Of a stretch of DNA of 64,000 nt, positions 1 through 10,539 are shown piece by piece. Every line of letters starts with the position of its first letter. Positions within the stretch are counted from its first letter, which is position 1. Below the pieces are notes generated by a model. That model made no database searches. It was not told the DNA's origin and saw nothing but the letters and a program-made list of their open reading frames with translations. The DNA is from Aquanectria penicillioides. Its lineage: Eukaryota > Ascomycota > Sordariomycetes > Hypocreales > Nectriaceae. Where the stretch lies: positions 1,362,501 through 1,426,500 of the forward strand of contig PYIU01000010.1 in the NCBI GenBank assembly GCA_003415625.1, written 5' to 3'. Both the position numbers and the translations under genes were made by a program.

Positions 1-393
1 GCCTTTATATAGTAGTTCTAATGCTTTAGTAGGCATTATATAGTTAAAGAGGTTAATAAAACTATAGCATTAAAGTTCCTTATTTAAAAAGCCTTAAAGA
101 GAGAACTTTTTAAAAAGCGCAATTATTAAATTAATAATAATACTAATAAAGCTAATAATAGAGTTTCTAAAAGAAAATAGCTTATTTAGTTTTAATAAAT
201 ATAGTTTAATGCTATTTATATAATATATTAGTTTTTTATAGTTTTAAGTTTTAAATTAAAAAAATATTATTTATTAATAGTATTTATAATCTTAAATTAA
301 TAATATTAATTTAATAAAATTTAAGATTTTATATTTATCTTTTAATTAAAAGTTTAATTCTTTTAATAAAGTATTTAATTATTTAATTTTTTA
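1..393. other. RIP-degraded AT-rich sequence, no feature seen
   Basis: Nearly all A/T with scattered AGCT and GCAA remnants. No reading frame, repeat or RNA structure could be supported. It ends at the left target duplication of the SINE. Confidence 0.6.
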
Positions 394-407
394 TATAAAT
401 ATAAAAA

Positions 408-480
408 CCCCCTATAGCGGAGTGGTTACTGCCTAAAAGCCCTCAACGTAGAGGGAGTGGGTTCGAATCCCGCTGGGGCA
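408..480 (+). promoter_or_regulatory. tRNA-like head with Pol III A and B boxes
   Basis: Positions 415-425 read TAGCGGAGTGG, a perfect match to the tRNA A-box consensus. Positions 460-470 read GGTTCGAATCC, a perfect B box. The T arm (GTGGG/CCCGC) and D stem (GCGG/CTGC) fold. The acceptor strands 408-414 and 474-480 pair at only about five of seven positions, and the middle arm (CCCTC/GAGGG with a 6-nt loop) is preceded by seven extra bases. It is therefore a tRNA-derived internal promoter and not a working tRNA; I do not assign an anticodon. Confidence 0.8.
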
Positions 481-490
481 CCTCTTTTTA

Positions 491-519
491 CCTGCTTGGG
501 ATTGGTCCACCCGGGCAGG
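491..519 (+). other. 10-bp hairpin in the SINE body
   Basis: CCTGCTTGGG at 491-500 pairs with CCCGGGCAGG at 510-519 (eight Watson-Crick and two G-T pairs, 9-nt loop), directly after the tRNA-like head. It may be an RNA structure of the SINE transcript. In the RIP copy near 62,174-62,203 this stem is largely destroyed. Confidence 0.5.
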
Positions 520-1019
520 GCAAGGGGAACTTAAAAGCAGCCTAGCCCACGGCTGGTAGCGAAAAACTCGGCCGCTTCCGGAGCGTTATCCCGGCGAGCC
601 CGACCTGCGATAGTAAGGCTATAGGTTTGGGCGGGGCCTATAAGAGCCTAGCCCTACGGCTCTTGAATAAACCTGGGCCGCGACTGGAGCGCGAGATCCT
701 CGGCAGTCTCCCTAACTGTAAATTCTGGGTATAATAATATACTGTTCCTATAGGGCCAATCGGTAGTATAGTTGTTACAAGCGGAAGCAGGAGAAAAGGT
801 GGTTAATATGTACTGAACTGTAAGAGGCATAATTGGTGTTTAATCAATTCTGATCCATAGAGATAAATAAGGGGCTAGCAAGTAAGGGATATAGGGGTTT
901 TTATCCAATATCTTATATATATAGTTTTTCCTCTATTGAAAACAATATAGAAGCACTGCCTATTGCAAGACCTATAGAGTATTATTAAATAAATAAATAA
1001 ATAAATATAAATATAAAAA

Positions 1020-4000
1020 AATATAAAATACTATTTATTAAATACTAAAAACATTTCTATTTATTTAAGTAAAAAATTCTATTAAATATTAAAAGATTAA
1101 TGCTAAATATAAGTATTAATAGTTTATTTTCTTTATTTTAAAGATATTATATATATTTTTATATAAACTATATTAATTAAAAGATATATATTTAGCTAAT
1201 AGTATTATAGTTTATATTATTTATATATTATTAATCTTAAGGAAGTTTAATTAATTTTTTAATATATATTAAATATAATACTAAAAATAATTTTTTTTTA
1301 TATTCTTTTTATAATATTTAAGGCTTATAGATTTTAATAATTATAATTTTATTTATATTTAAATATTTAAAAGATTCTTAAAAAGATAAAAAGGGAAAGA
1401 GGGTTTTTAAAGATAGTTAAAAGATTAATTAAAATAAAGGTTAAAGTAAAAGTTAAGGTAAAGGTTAAAGTAAAGATTAAAGAAATAATTTAAGCAATAA
1501 TTAAAGTAATAATTAAGAAATTAATTAAAGGGATTATTTAAAAGATAGTTATAATAATATTATATATATATATAGGTATAAATATATAAAAGCATATATA
1601 TAAATATAAATATATATAAATATTAAGGTCTTAAATAATATATTTAAATAGATATATTAATAGATTTATTTAATAAAAAATAAATTAAAATTAAGCTATA
1701 ATTTATAAATAGAATAGTAAATATAAAAGAAAATAAATAAATAAAGAATTAAATAAGCATTATAAGCTAAAAAGAATAGATTTATTTATTTTTTTATTTA
1801 TAAGATTTTATTATATAAAGTTATAATAATTATTAATTTATATTTTTAATTAATATTAAAATAGTAACTATCTTTACCTTTATTATATACTTAAATATAA
1901 AGTAAAGGTCTTAAATAAAATAGCAATAATATAATTATAATAAAGCATTATTGCTTAAATATAAATTAAGTTTAAATTAATAAAAGGTTCTTAATATATT
2001 TATATTAATAAAAGTATAATACTAATAATAAAGATATATTTCTATAGATATAATTAAGGGTTAATAGAAAAATAAAAAGCTTAGCTAAAGTAATTATTAT
2101 ATCTTAAAGTATATTTAATATTAATTATTAATTTTTAGAATTATAGAATATATATTAGCAATTATTAAAAAGGTAAATATATAAAATATTATATAGAATT
2201 GCCTATAGATTTAATTATAGTAAAGAATATAGTATATATATAGACTATTATAATTAGCATTTTTTTATTATTTTAATAAAAATATTTAAGTAAATCTATA
2301 TATATATATATAAGTATAAATAAATATATATAAATATATATAGTAGCGCTAATATACTTATGCATTTATAGTATATAAAGATATAATAATAGGTATTAGC
2401 AATAGATTGATTATAGTCTTAAAGTATAATAAAAGAAAGAAATAGATATATATATATATATATATATATAAAGAAAGAGAGAGAGATATATAATACCTAT
2501 TTATTAAAGTTATTATAGATCTTAATTCTTCTATTAATATAAAAGGCAATAGATTTAATAAATTAGCTTAAAGTATATAAAATTTCTTTAAATCTATTTA
2601 AAACTATTATATATAGTAAATATAAAAGGGATTTAATAGCAATTATCTATTTAAAATTAATAATTTATTTAATTATTTTAACTATATAATTTAAAAATAT
2701 AAAAATAAAGTATTAAATAGTTTTAATTAATAAATATTTTAGCTTAAGCTTAATTTATAAAGCATTATATTTATTTAATTAATTAAATTAATAAATTTTA
2801 AATATTTTTATTATTTTATTATTTAGCTATATAATATAATATATTAAAGAAGTATTAGCTTAAGTAAAATTAACTGTATTTACTAGCTTAAATGCTCTAT
2901 TAATAAATAAAGGTTAAGTTTATATAGCTATTATATTAATAATTAATAATAAAAATAATAGTAATAGTATATATTAAAATATTCTTTTATTAATAAAATT
3001 AAATATTATAGTATTAAGTTTAAAATAAAGAATAGAAATATAGCAATAAAGCACTCTAAAGCTAGTTTTATAGCTTTAAAAAGGGTTATTATTAAAGTTA
3101 TATTTTAATGCTATTAATAGCACTTTAAGTAATATAGGCATTAAAGAACTAATGCTATTTAAAGCTATTATTATTAGTGCTTTTAGGCTAAAAAAGTAAA
3201 AATCTTTTAAAGTATTAGTTCTATATTTAAGTTAAAGCTAAAAGTAAAGTTAATAAAAGAGATTTTAAAAGGGTTAATATAATAAAGTTTGCAATTAAGT
3301 TTAATTTACTTAAGCTAAATTTAATTAATTTTAATATATTTAACTTTAATTAAATTATATTTAAATAAATAAAAGCTATTATTTAATAAATTAATATTAA
3401 GTTCTCTTTTTTTATAAAATAAATATAAATAAATTAAATTATAATATATTTAATATAATTAATTAATTTAACTAAAAGTTTATATAAAATAAATAAGCAT
3501 TTAGTAAGCTTAACTAATATATATCTATTCCTTAAAATAAAAAGGTATTAGTAATATAGGACTTTTATTATATACTTTATAATAGAACTATAATATTAAT
3601 ATAAATATATAAGATATATTATTATATATTCTTTAAGGTTAAACTAAAGGAGATTTAATAGGCTATTTAAATAAAGTAGAAAATAAATAGTATACTATAG
3701 TCTAGCTATATACTATTTTTATATTTTATATACTTTCCTTTAGGCTAGCTAATTATAGCTTATAAAGATTGCTTTATTTAATTTAAAAGGTATAAATTAA
3801 TTATAGCTAATTAAGTTTACTAATAGTTAGATTATAACTATATATATCTAAAAGAACTTTAAGACTTATTATTAATAGAGGAGAAGTTAATTGTATTAAA
3901 TATTTACTTTAGGTAGATTATATAGTATAATATAGCTATTAATAGCAATAATAGTAATAGCTAATAGAAAGAGAGAAAGATATAATATAAAAAGTATATT

Positions 4001-6138
4001 AAAGGTTTTATTTCTATCTTTTTAAATAATATTTAAAATATAGTAATAAAAGTGCTTTTATATTTATTTATTAAGGCATTTAATTAAATTTATATTTTAT
4101 AGTATAGGCCTTATTAATTAAAGCTATAAAATCTTTTAAAATTACTATTAGTATAAAAACAAAAGGTAAAAAGAGCTTTAATATAATTAAAAAGAAATAA
4201 CTAATACTATAAAGATATTAAGATTAATATTAAGGCAATAAATAGCTAAAAGGCATTAAAGTATAGCATTTTTAATATTATCTATTAATTAATAAGGCAT
4301 AAAGAGCCATTTAGGACTAAATAAGTATAAAAAGTATATATAATGCCTATAAATAATTAAGGCTTAAATGCTAAAGTAAGGCCTATTAATATTTAAAATA
4401 TTTTTTTTAAATTATATAAAGTAAATAAAGTTAGTTTTAATAAAAATAGAAATAGTAATAGTAATAGCAATAATAATAGTAGTAATAATAATAATAGGCT
4501 AAATATATATAAAAAGGGGGTAAATAGTAATAATCTTAATAATAATAATTATAGTAATATATTAATATTAATAGGCAATAATAATTAAGAAAATAATAAA
4601 AAGGAATTAATAAAAGAGATTATTTTATTAGGGATATTTAATTTTAATTTAGCGCTAAAAGCAACTAATATTAAGAAATTATAATTTCTTTATAATACTT
4701 TAAGCATTAATCTAAAAGAAAGAGAGATAAATAAATAGAGATTTAATAAAGAAATTAAAATAGATACAATTAGTATAAATATAGTTAATATACCTTTAGT
4801 AAATTATTAAGTTCTATTTATAGATTTAATAAATATTTAATAGATACTAAAATTAAAATTATATATTTATATTATCTATAGGGCCTAATTTATTAATTCC
4901 TAAAACCTATAGTTTTTTCTAAAAGCTTTTTTTATTATATTTCCTTATAGATTTAATAGGCTATTGCTTAAATAGAAAAGGTACTATAAAAGGCAAAAGT
5001 AAAAGAAAGAGTAAAAAAAAAGCTAAAAAAGTATAAATAGTGCAAATAATAAATAGATAGGCAAAAGGGAATAGCAATAATAAGGCATATAAAATATATA
5101 GTATTTATTATAATTTATATCCCTTTTAATTATTAATAGCTTTTAAATTAAATCTTAATTTAAATATAGTAATAATAATAGCTTTTAAAATAAAAATAAT
5201 AATAATAGCAATAATAATAGCAATAATAATAGTAATAATTAAAATAGTAATATAAGAGCTACTTATATATTTTAAGATCTAATATTAAAAATATAAGTAA
5301 AGATAGTTCTTTATTAATATAGTAATTATACTATATACTATTAGATATTTTCTTTTTTAGTTTTTAATATAATAGTATAATTATAAAATTAAAAAGTAAA
5401 TATAATAAGTATAGAAAAGGGCTCCTTTTAAAAGGTTAAATAGTTATTATAGAAAATAATAGCTAAAAGAATAGAAGTAGCTAAAATTAACCTTAAAAAG
5501 TATAGAATAATAAAGGATAAATATATAAAGGAGCTAATTTAGTTTATTTTAATCTATAGTTTTTAGTAATTTATATTTTATAAGTTTTAATTAAATATAT
5601 AATAAAAGATTAAATTGTTAATTATTAAATATAGTCTTTTAGCAATTTAATTTACTATTAATCTAAATAATATTATAAACCTTATTAAGCTATAGCTTAT
5701 AGAATATTAGTAATATAATAAAATATTATTAAGCTATTTTTATTTAGTTTTAATAATAGCAAAAAGAGAAAGTATTTATTAATATTAAACTTAATAAATT
5801 TAGCTATTTACTTTTATTATAAGTTATCTCTATTCTTAAAGTATTATATTAAGATTAATAAAAAGTTAGTTTTTAATTAAATAAATTACTATTTTATTGC
5901 TATTAAAACTAATTAATATAGCTTGCTTTATATATATAGTTTCATTTAACTATATAGAAGTATAAACCTTAGCTTGCTTTTTAATATAAATAAAAATAAT
6001 CTTTTAAAAAGCAATAGGGTATATTAAAAGAATATTATTTAATATTTAAATAGCATTTTTTATATAGTAAATAAATAAAGTTTTATTTCTATATAATTAT
6101 ATATAGTATATATATATAAATAATAAAAAGTATTAAGT
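1020..6138. other. RIP-degraded, unclassified transposon debris
   Basis: About 5 kb of A/T-dominated sequence with residual GC, CC and CT dinucleotides and few CpA or CpG. Asn/Ser-like codon runs (4440-4580) and short purine-rich tracts suggest former coding DNA, but no conserved motif was readable on either strand. Small simple repeats include (TA)n plus (GA)n at 2448-2487. No gene is supported. Confidence 0.5.
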
Positions 6139-6460
<322 letters not shown>

Positions 6461-6547
6461 TTAATAAAAGAGAGAAAGGAAAGGGGCTATTATAATTTCC
6501 TTTTATATTTCTTAAGTTTATTAATATAAAGCATTTTATATACTATA

Positions 6548-6725
6548 GGGGAATGCAGCATTCGCCTAGCGCTACGCGGGCTCACTACTGCTAGAAGAAG
6601 CCTTAAGGAACTACATTAATAGAGGTAAGGGCGCAGGATAGTAAAGGTAAGGGCGCAGGATATAGAGGTAAGGGCGCAGGATATAATTGGTTAGTACGGA
6701 GGATAGGGGGCATAGGGGCAAAGCT
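6548..6725. repeat. GC-rich island with three tandem AGGTAAGGGCGCAGGATA units
   Basis: RIP-spared stretch containing a CCTTAAGG palindrome (6601-6608). Three copies of an 18-bp unit start at 6623, 6645 and 6666 (period 21-22 bp). A diverged relative with CCTTAAGG and a GGCGCAAGATA motif occurs at 23,520-23,585. It is probably a non-coding terminal or subterminal part of a transposon. No frame is supported. Confidence 0.7.
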
Positions 6726-6845
6726 ATTATATACAAAAGGCAGAGCTATTAATTTTAAGTAATGAATTTTTTTTTCTATCTATTTAAGAAGTATAGTTTT
6801 AATGTAGTTTTAAAAGAGGATAATTAAAAAGGAAAGATTAAGCTA

Positions 6846-6960
6846 AAAGAAGAAAGATAAAATAAGATAAGATAAAATAAAACAAGATAAGATAAAATAA
6901 AATAGGGCAGAATAAAGCAAAATAAAATAGAATAGAATAAAATAGAATAGAATAGAAAAT
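6846..6960. repeat. GATAAAATAA / AATAGAATAG low-complexity tract
   Basis: Imperfect 5- and 10-bp purine-rich repeats immediately upstream of the degraded reading frame that follows. Confidence 0.8.
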
Positions 6961-6984
6961 AAAAGAAAGACTATAAGCTATTAG

Positions 6985-8330
6985 TTCATTTAGATAATCT
7001 ATCTGCCTTTTTTATTAAGTGGCAAAACTTAATAGAAGGTCCTAAAGCTAAAGTAAAAGAGGAAGAAGATAAGGAGGATAATATTATTAATGTAGAAGAG
7101 AATAATAGAGCATCCTTTATTTAATTTAATGCAGATAGTATAGCTATTAAGGTATTATTATCTTTAAGCTTATTAAATAAATCCTCTACTATTTCTTTTC
7201 CTTTAGGTAAAGTATATAGCTTAATGGATTAAATCCTTTTTATTAGTATTTAATTAGCCTTATTATAGATAGAGTTAGTGCATTTAGACTTTAATGGGGT
7301 TATTAGTTTAGGTTTAATAGCATTAGCACTACTAGCAGTAGGTTTTATGGCTTTTTTAAAAGGAGATTTAAATTTTACTAAAATATTTTAAAACCTAATC
7401 TTATTAAAAGTTCCTTTAGGCTTTATTAGTAATATTGATTATTTTAGAATCTCTACTCTCTTAAGGAAAGACTAGACTTTAAGGATAATAATAAATATAT
7501 AGTTTAATTTATTGCTAGATAGTATTACTATTTACTTATAGTTTAGAAGTTTAATAATCTTTTTAGTATAAATAAAGGCAATATTTTAAAGAAAAGAAGT
7601 ATTTATTTTATTAGCTATTCTTTTATATAGAACCTTTTATAAATTGCAATAAATTAAAAAGATAATAAAGACTTAAAATAGATAGTATTTAATCTTAAGT
7701 ATTTAGTGTAAGTCTTTTAGTTAGATATAGCTTAACAATTAAATAAACCTATAGTAGCAATATTAAGTAGCATTAATACTTAAAATGTTTAGAATTAATA
7801 TTCTCTTACTAAAACTAAAAATTGGCCTATAAAGGCTAATAGTTAGTAAAGTAATAGAAAACTTCTACTATAAGGAGAACTACTAAAATTTAATACTAAA
7901 ATAGGGGTTAATAATAATTAAGATTGCTATTTAAATATAGGGTATATATAGCTAGTAATTAAGGTCTTAAATAGTAATTAGTAAAATAGTATATTTAATT
8001 AATAAATTAGGGTTATTAGTGCACTCTAGCTTTTAGTTAAATGTATATAGATAGACTCTTTTAATAATATTAAACTATTAATTAAATTACTTTTTTTTTA
8101 AAACCCTATAGCTATAGATAGTAAGGTTAAAACTAAAGTATACTTTAATAGGTTTATTGCCTTTATAGTTTAAGCTTTAAAGGGCAATATAGTTATTCTT
8201 TATTAGCCATTTTAGCTATAGAAAAGTAACTTTACTAATAGTTTTATAGTTAAGGCCCTTAACTTATTGCTTATTTTATTTCTTAATTTATTTAGGTAAG
8301 TAAGACTATATAATAAATGTTATTATTATA
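6985..8330 (+). pseudogene. degraded hydrophilic coding remnant, function unknown
   Basis: One plus-strand frame (gag at 7059-7061 is a codon) stays readable for several hundred codons if TAG/TAA are taken as former CAG/CAA. It begins near an LSAFFIKWQNLIEG-like stretch, passes through an acidic EEEDKEDN patch at about 7056-7085, then an S/T/P/L-rich segment to ~7700, and fades. It is less mutated than its flanks. Composition suggests a disordered or gag-like protein, or an extra ORF of the downstream Helitron. I do not recognise the family. Confidence 0.35.
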
Positions 8331-8630
8331 TTACTGCTTAAGTTCTTTTAGGTAGGTTTAAAGCTATAGGGTTAAGTATTGCAATTAAATCTTTATATAG
8401 TAATAAATATAATATTAATTAATAAAAGATAGTTATAGATAGAAGTTAAAAGTTAATAATATAAATATAATATAATTAATAAAAGATTAATAATATAAAT
8501 TTAATAATAAAAGTATTGTAGTTATAAGCAATTATATTGGTGGTAGTTATACTTTATTTAGATTACTTTTCTTTAGAGTATATATTTTAGATTACTTTTA
8601 TTTAATATTAATAATTAAAAGTATAAATAA

Positions 8631-8765
8631 TTTAAAGCAATAGCTAAAATCACTTCTCTTTAAAGTAATAGCTAAAATCACTTCTCTCTAAAGTAATAGT
8701 TAGAATCACTCCCTAAAGTAGCAGACAAGATCACTCCTCTCCTAAGTAATACTCGCGATTACTCT
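8631..8765. repeat. ~28-bp tandem repeat, five units
   Basis: Five units related to AAAGTAATAGCTAAAATCAC TTCTCTCT-type sequence follow one another. The leftmost units are AT-converted. The rightmost (8710-8765) keep CAGACAAGATCACTCC and CTCGCGATTACTC, so RIP-type damage falls off across the array. The GC-richer tail runs on to about 8830. Confidence 0.75.
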
Positions 8766-8830
8766 TCCTAGTGTACGCCATTGGGATCATTTATATCCTG
8801 CATATGCATTTCTTCCTAAATAGTGACCGG

Positions 8831-9204
8831 ATAGTATTATAGGGGTTAAAGGCTTTTATTTTTCTTTTTCTTATTAATAAAAATTTTTAGTAATTATTTT
8901 TCTATTATATTATTATATTTAAGGTATTTACTTAATAATTAATAGTGCTTTTTATTACTTACTATAGTTTTATATACTTTATGCTATATCTATATACCTT
9001 ATATTAAGGCATTTATATACTTTATATAGTAGCTATAAAGACTATAATAGTAGTATTTAAAAGATATATAGTTTAAGTAAGATTGCATTATAGGCTTTAT
9101 ATTTAGCCTTATAAAGATTATAAGTCTTACTCTTTATAAAAGTAAATATTAGGCTTATAGATATTAGTTAATATAACCTATATACCTTTTAGAGTATTAT
9201 TATA
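8831..9204. other. degraded AT-rich spacer, nothing recognised
   Basis: T-rich sequence with short repeated phrases (tatactttatatagtag-like) but no supportable gene. Confidence 0.4.
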
Positions 9205-9330
9205 GATAGAGCGTATTATTAGTAGAGTGTATTATTAATAAAGTATATTATTAGTAAAGTATATTATTAGTAAAGTATATTATTAGTAGAGTCTATTATT
9301 AATAGAGTGCATTATAGGTAAAGTGTATTA
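9205..9330. repeat. 16-bp tandem repeat (AGTATATTATTAGTAA-like)
   Basis: About seven to eight imperfect copies. Two units near the ends still carry GAGTGTATTATT or GAGTGCATTA, which shows the less mutated consensus. Confidence 0.8.
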
Positions 9331-9945
9331 TAGCTATTATAAGGCTTTTATTATTATAGAGGTATAATATAAAGAGGTAATATTAATGCTAAAATAGATT
9401 AAAAAAAGAGCTAAATTAATACTCTATTATTTAATTAATTATATACTAAATACTAAAATTGCATTTTAGGCAATTTTAGTATTTACATAATTAATAAGAT
9501 TATTAAATAGTATAGCTATAGTTATAAAAGTGCAATTAGGGAATATTTCTCTATATTATAGCAGTTTAATTATTAAAGATTGCTAATATTACTATTAACC
9601 TTTCTATCTTTAAATTATATAAGCTTTATATTAAGTATACTATTATTTACTTAGCCTATTTTACTATTAGTAGCTTTAGTTTTAACTTTAAATTCTATCT
9701 TTTTTTTATTTTTCTCTATATTATTTAAGTTATTTTTTTAGTAAAATAGACTATTACTATTAATAAGGCTATTATTTGCATTAACCTTACTGCCTTTACT
9801 TCCTTACTTATTAATAGCCTTTAGTAATAGGGTATAGTAGCTAGTAGTAAATATAGCGGTATTATTTAATAGGGGTAATAAATTGCATAAGCAATATCCT
9901 ATAAGTTTATAGCCTATTAGTTTAATTATATTAATATATAAAAAT
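9331..9945. other. degraded AT-rich sequence, nothing recognised
   Basis: A/T-dominated sequence between two tandem arrays. Short L/F/I-rich open stretches are present in several frames, but no conserved motif could be read. It may be upstream sequence of Helitron C. Confidence 0.4.
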
Positions 9946-9949
9946 ATAC

Positions 9950-10095
9950 TATTATTGCAGCTATTATTGCAGTTATTCTTAAAGTTATTACAGCCAATTC
10001 TATAGTTATTATTAAAGTTTTTATACCTATTCTTATAACTATTATTAAAGTCTTTATAGTTATTATTATAGCCATTATTATAGCTATTATTACTG
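9950..10095 (+). repeat. 9-bp imperfect repeats (TATTATTGC/A-type)
   Basis: Degenerate 9-bp periodicity upstream of the Helitron C coding remnant. Read in frame it gives L/Q/P-type tripeptide repeats, perhaps a former Pro/Gln-rich linker. Confidence 0.5.
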
Positions 10096-10539
10096 CTAAA
10101 TTAAAAATATAAGGCAGTTAAAATTAAAGTAAGTAATGCAAATAAGCCTATATAGAATAGAGAAAATATTAAAGATAATAAAGCAATTAGTTTTAGCTTA
10201 AAAGATAGTAAAGTTTAATTATAGCTAAAGCAATTAAAGCTAAAGGTTAGGTATATATTAAAGAGGAAATTATTTTAATAGTTATTCTATAAAAAAAAAG
10301 CAAAAGTAAAGATAAAGGCAAAAATAAAAATAAAAAAATAAATTTATAATTATATATATAAACTAATATAATAAAGATAAAATACTAATAATAATAAGGT
10401 AATAGCTTTATAGAATTAAAGTTAAAGTTAATGCATGCTTATACCCACTTTAGTTAGGGATTAATTTAAGATACTTACTTAATATTTAGTGCATTTTAAT
10501 AATAAGTTTAATAAGAAAGTTTATCTTTTATATAATTAT

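Larger units (their letters stand above)
408..1005 (+). mobile_element. tRNA-derived SINE, copy 1 (nearly RIP-free)
   Basis: A ~600-bp element that stays GC-rich inside AT-rich DNA. It has a tRNA-like head (408-480), a ~460-bp unique body and a 3' end finishing in an AAAT tail (985-1005). Identical 14-bp direct repeats (tataaatataaaaa) lie at 394-407 and 1006-1019, as expected for target-primed reverse transcription. A full-length second copy at 62,091-62,685 shows the same order of sequence with widespread C-to-T and G-to-A changes. No protein is encoded, so it would depend on a LINE for movement. Its last ~40 bp match the 3' end of the LINE in this window (19,803-19,860 and 51,206 onward, minus strand). 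At ~600 bp it is long for a SINE. Family name is unknown to me. Confidence 0.85.

Noticed and set aside
408..480. Functional tRNA gene
   Set aside because: A and B boxes are perfect, but the acceptor stem is mismatched, the central arm has extra bases, and the sequence continues into a ~530-bp element with target duplications; it is a SINE head.
2358..2549. 63-codon minus-strand ORF with SLSLSLYIYIYIY
   Set aside because: Generated by adjacent (TA)n and (GA)n microsatellites in degraded DNA.
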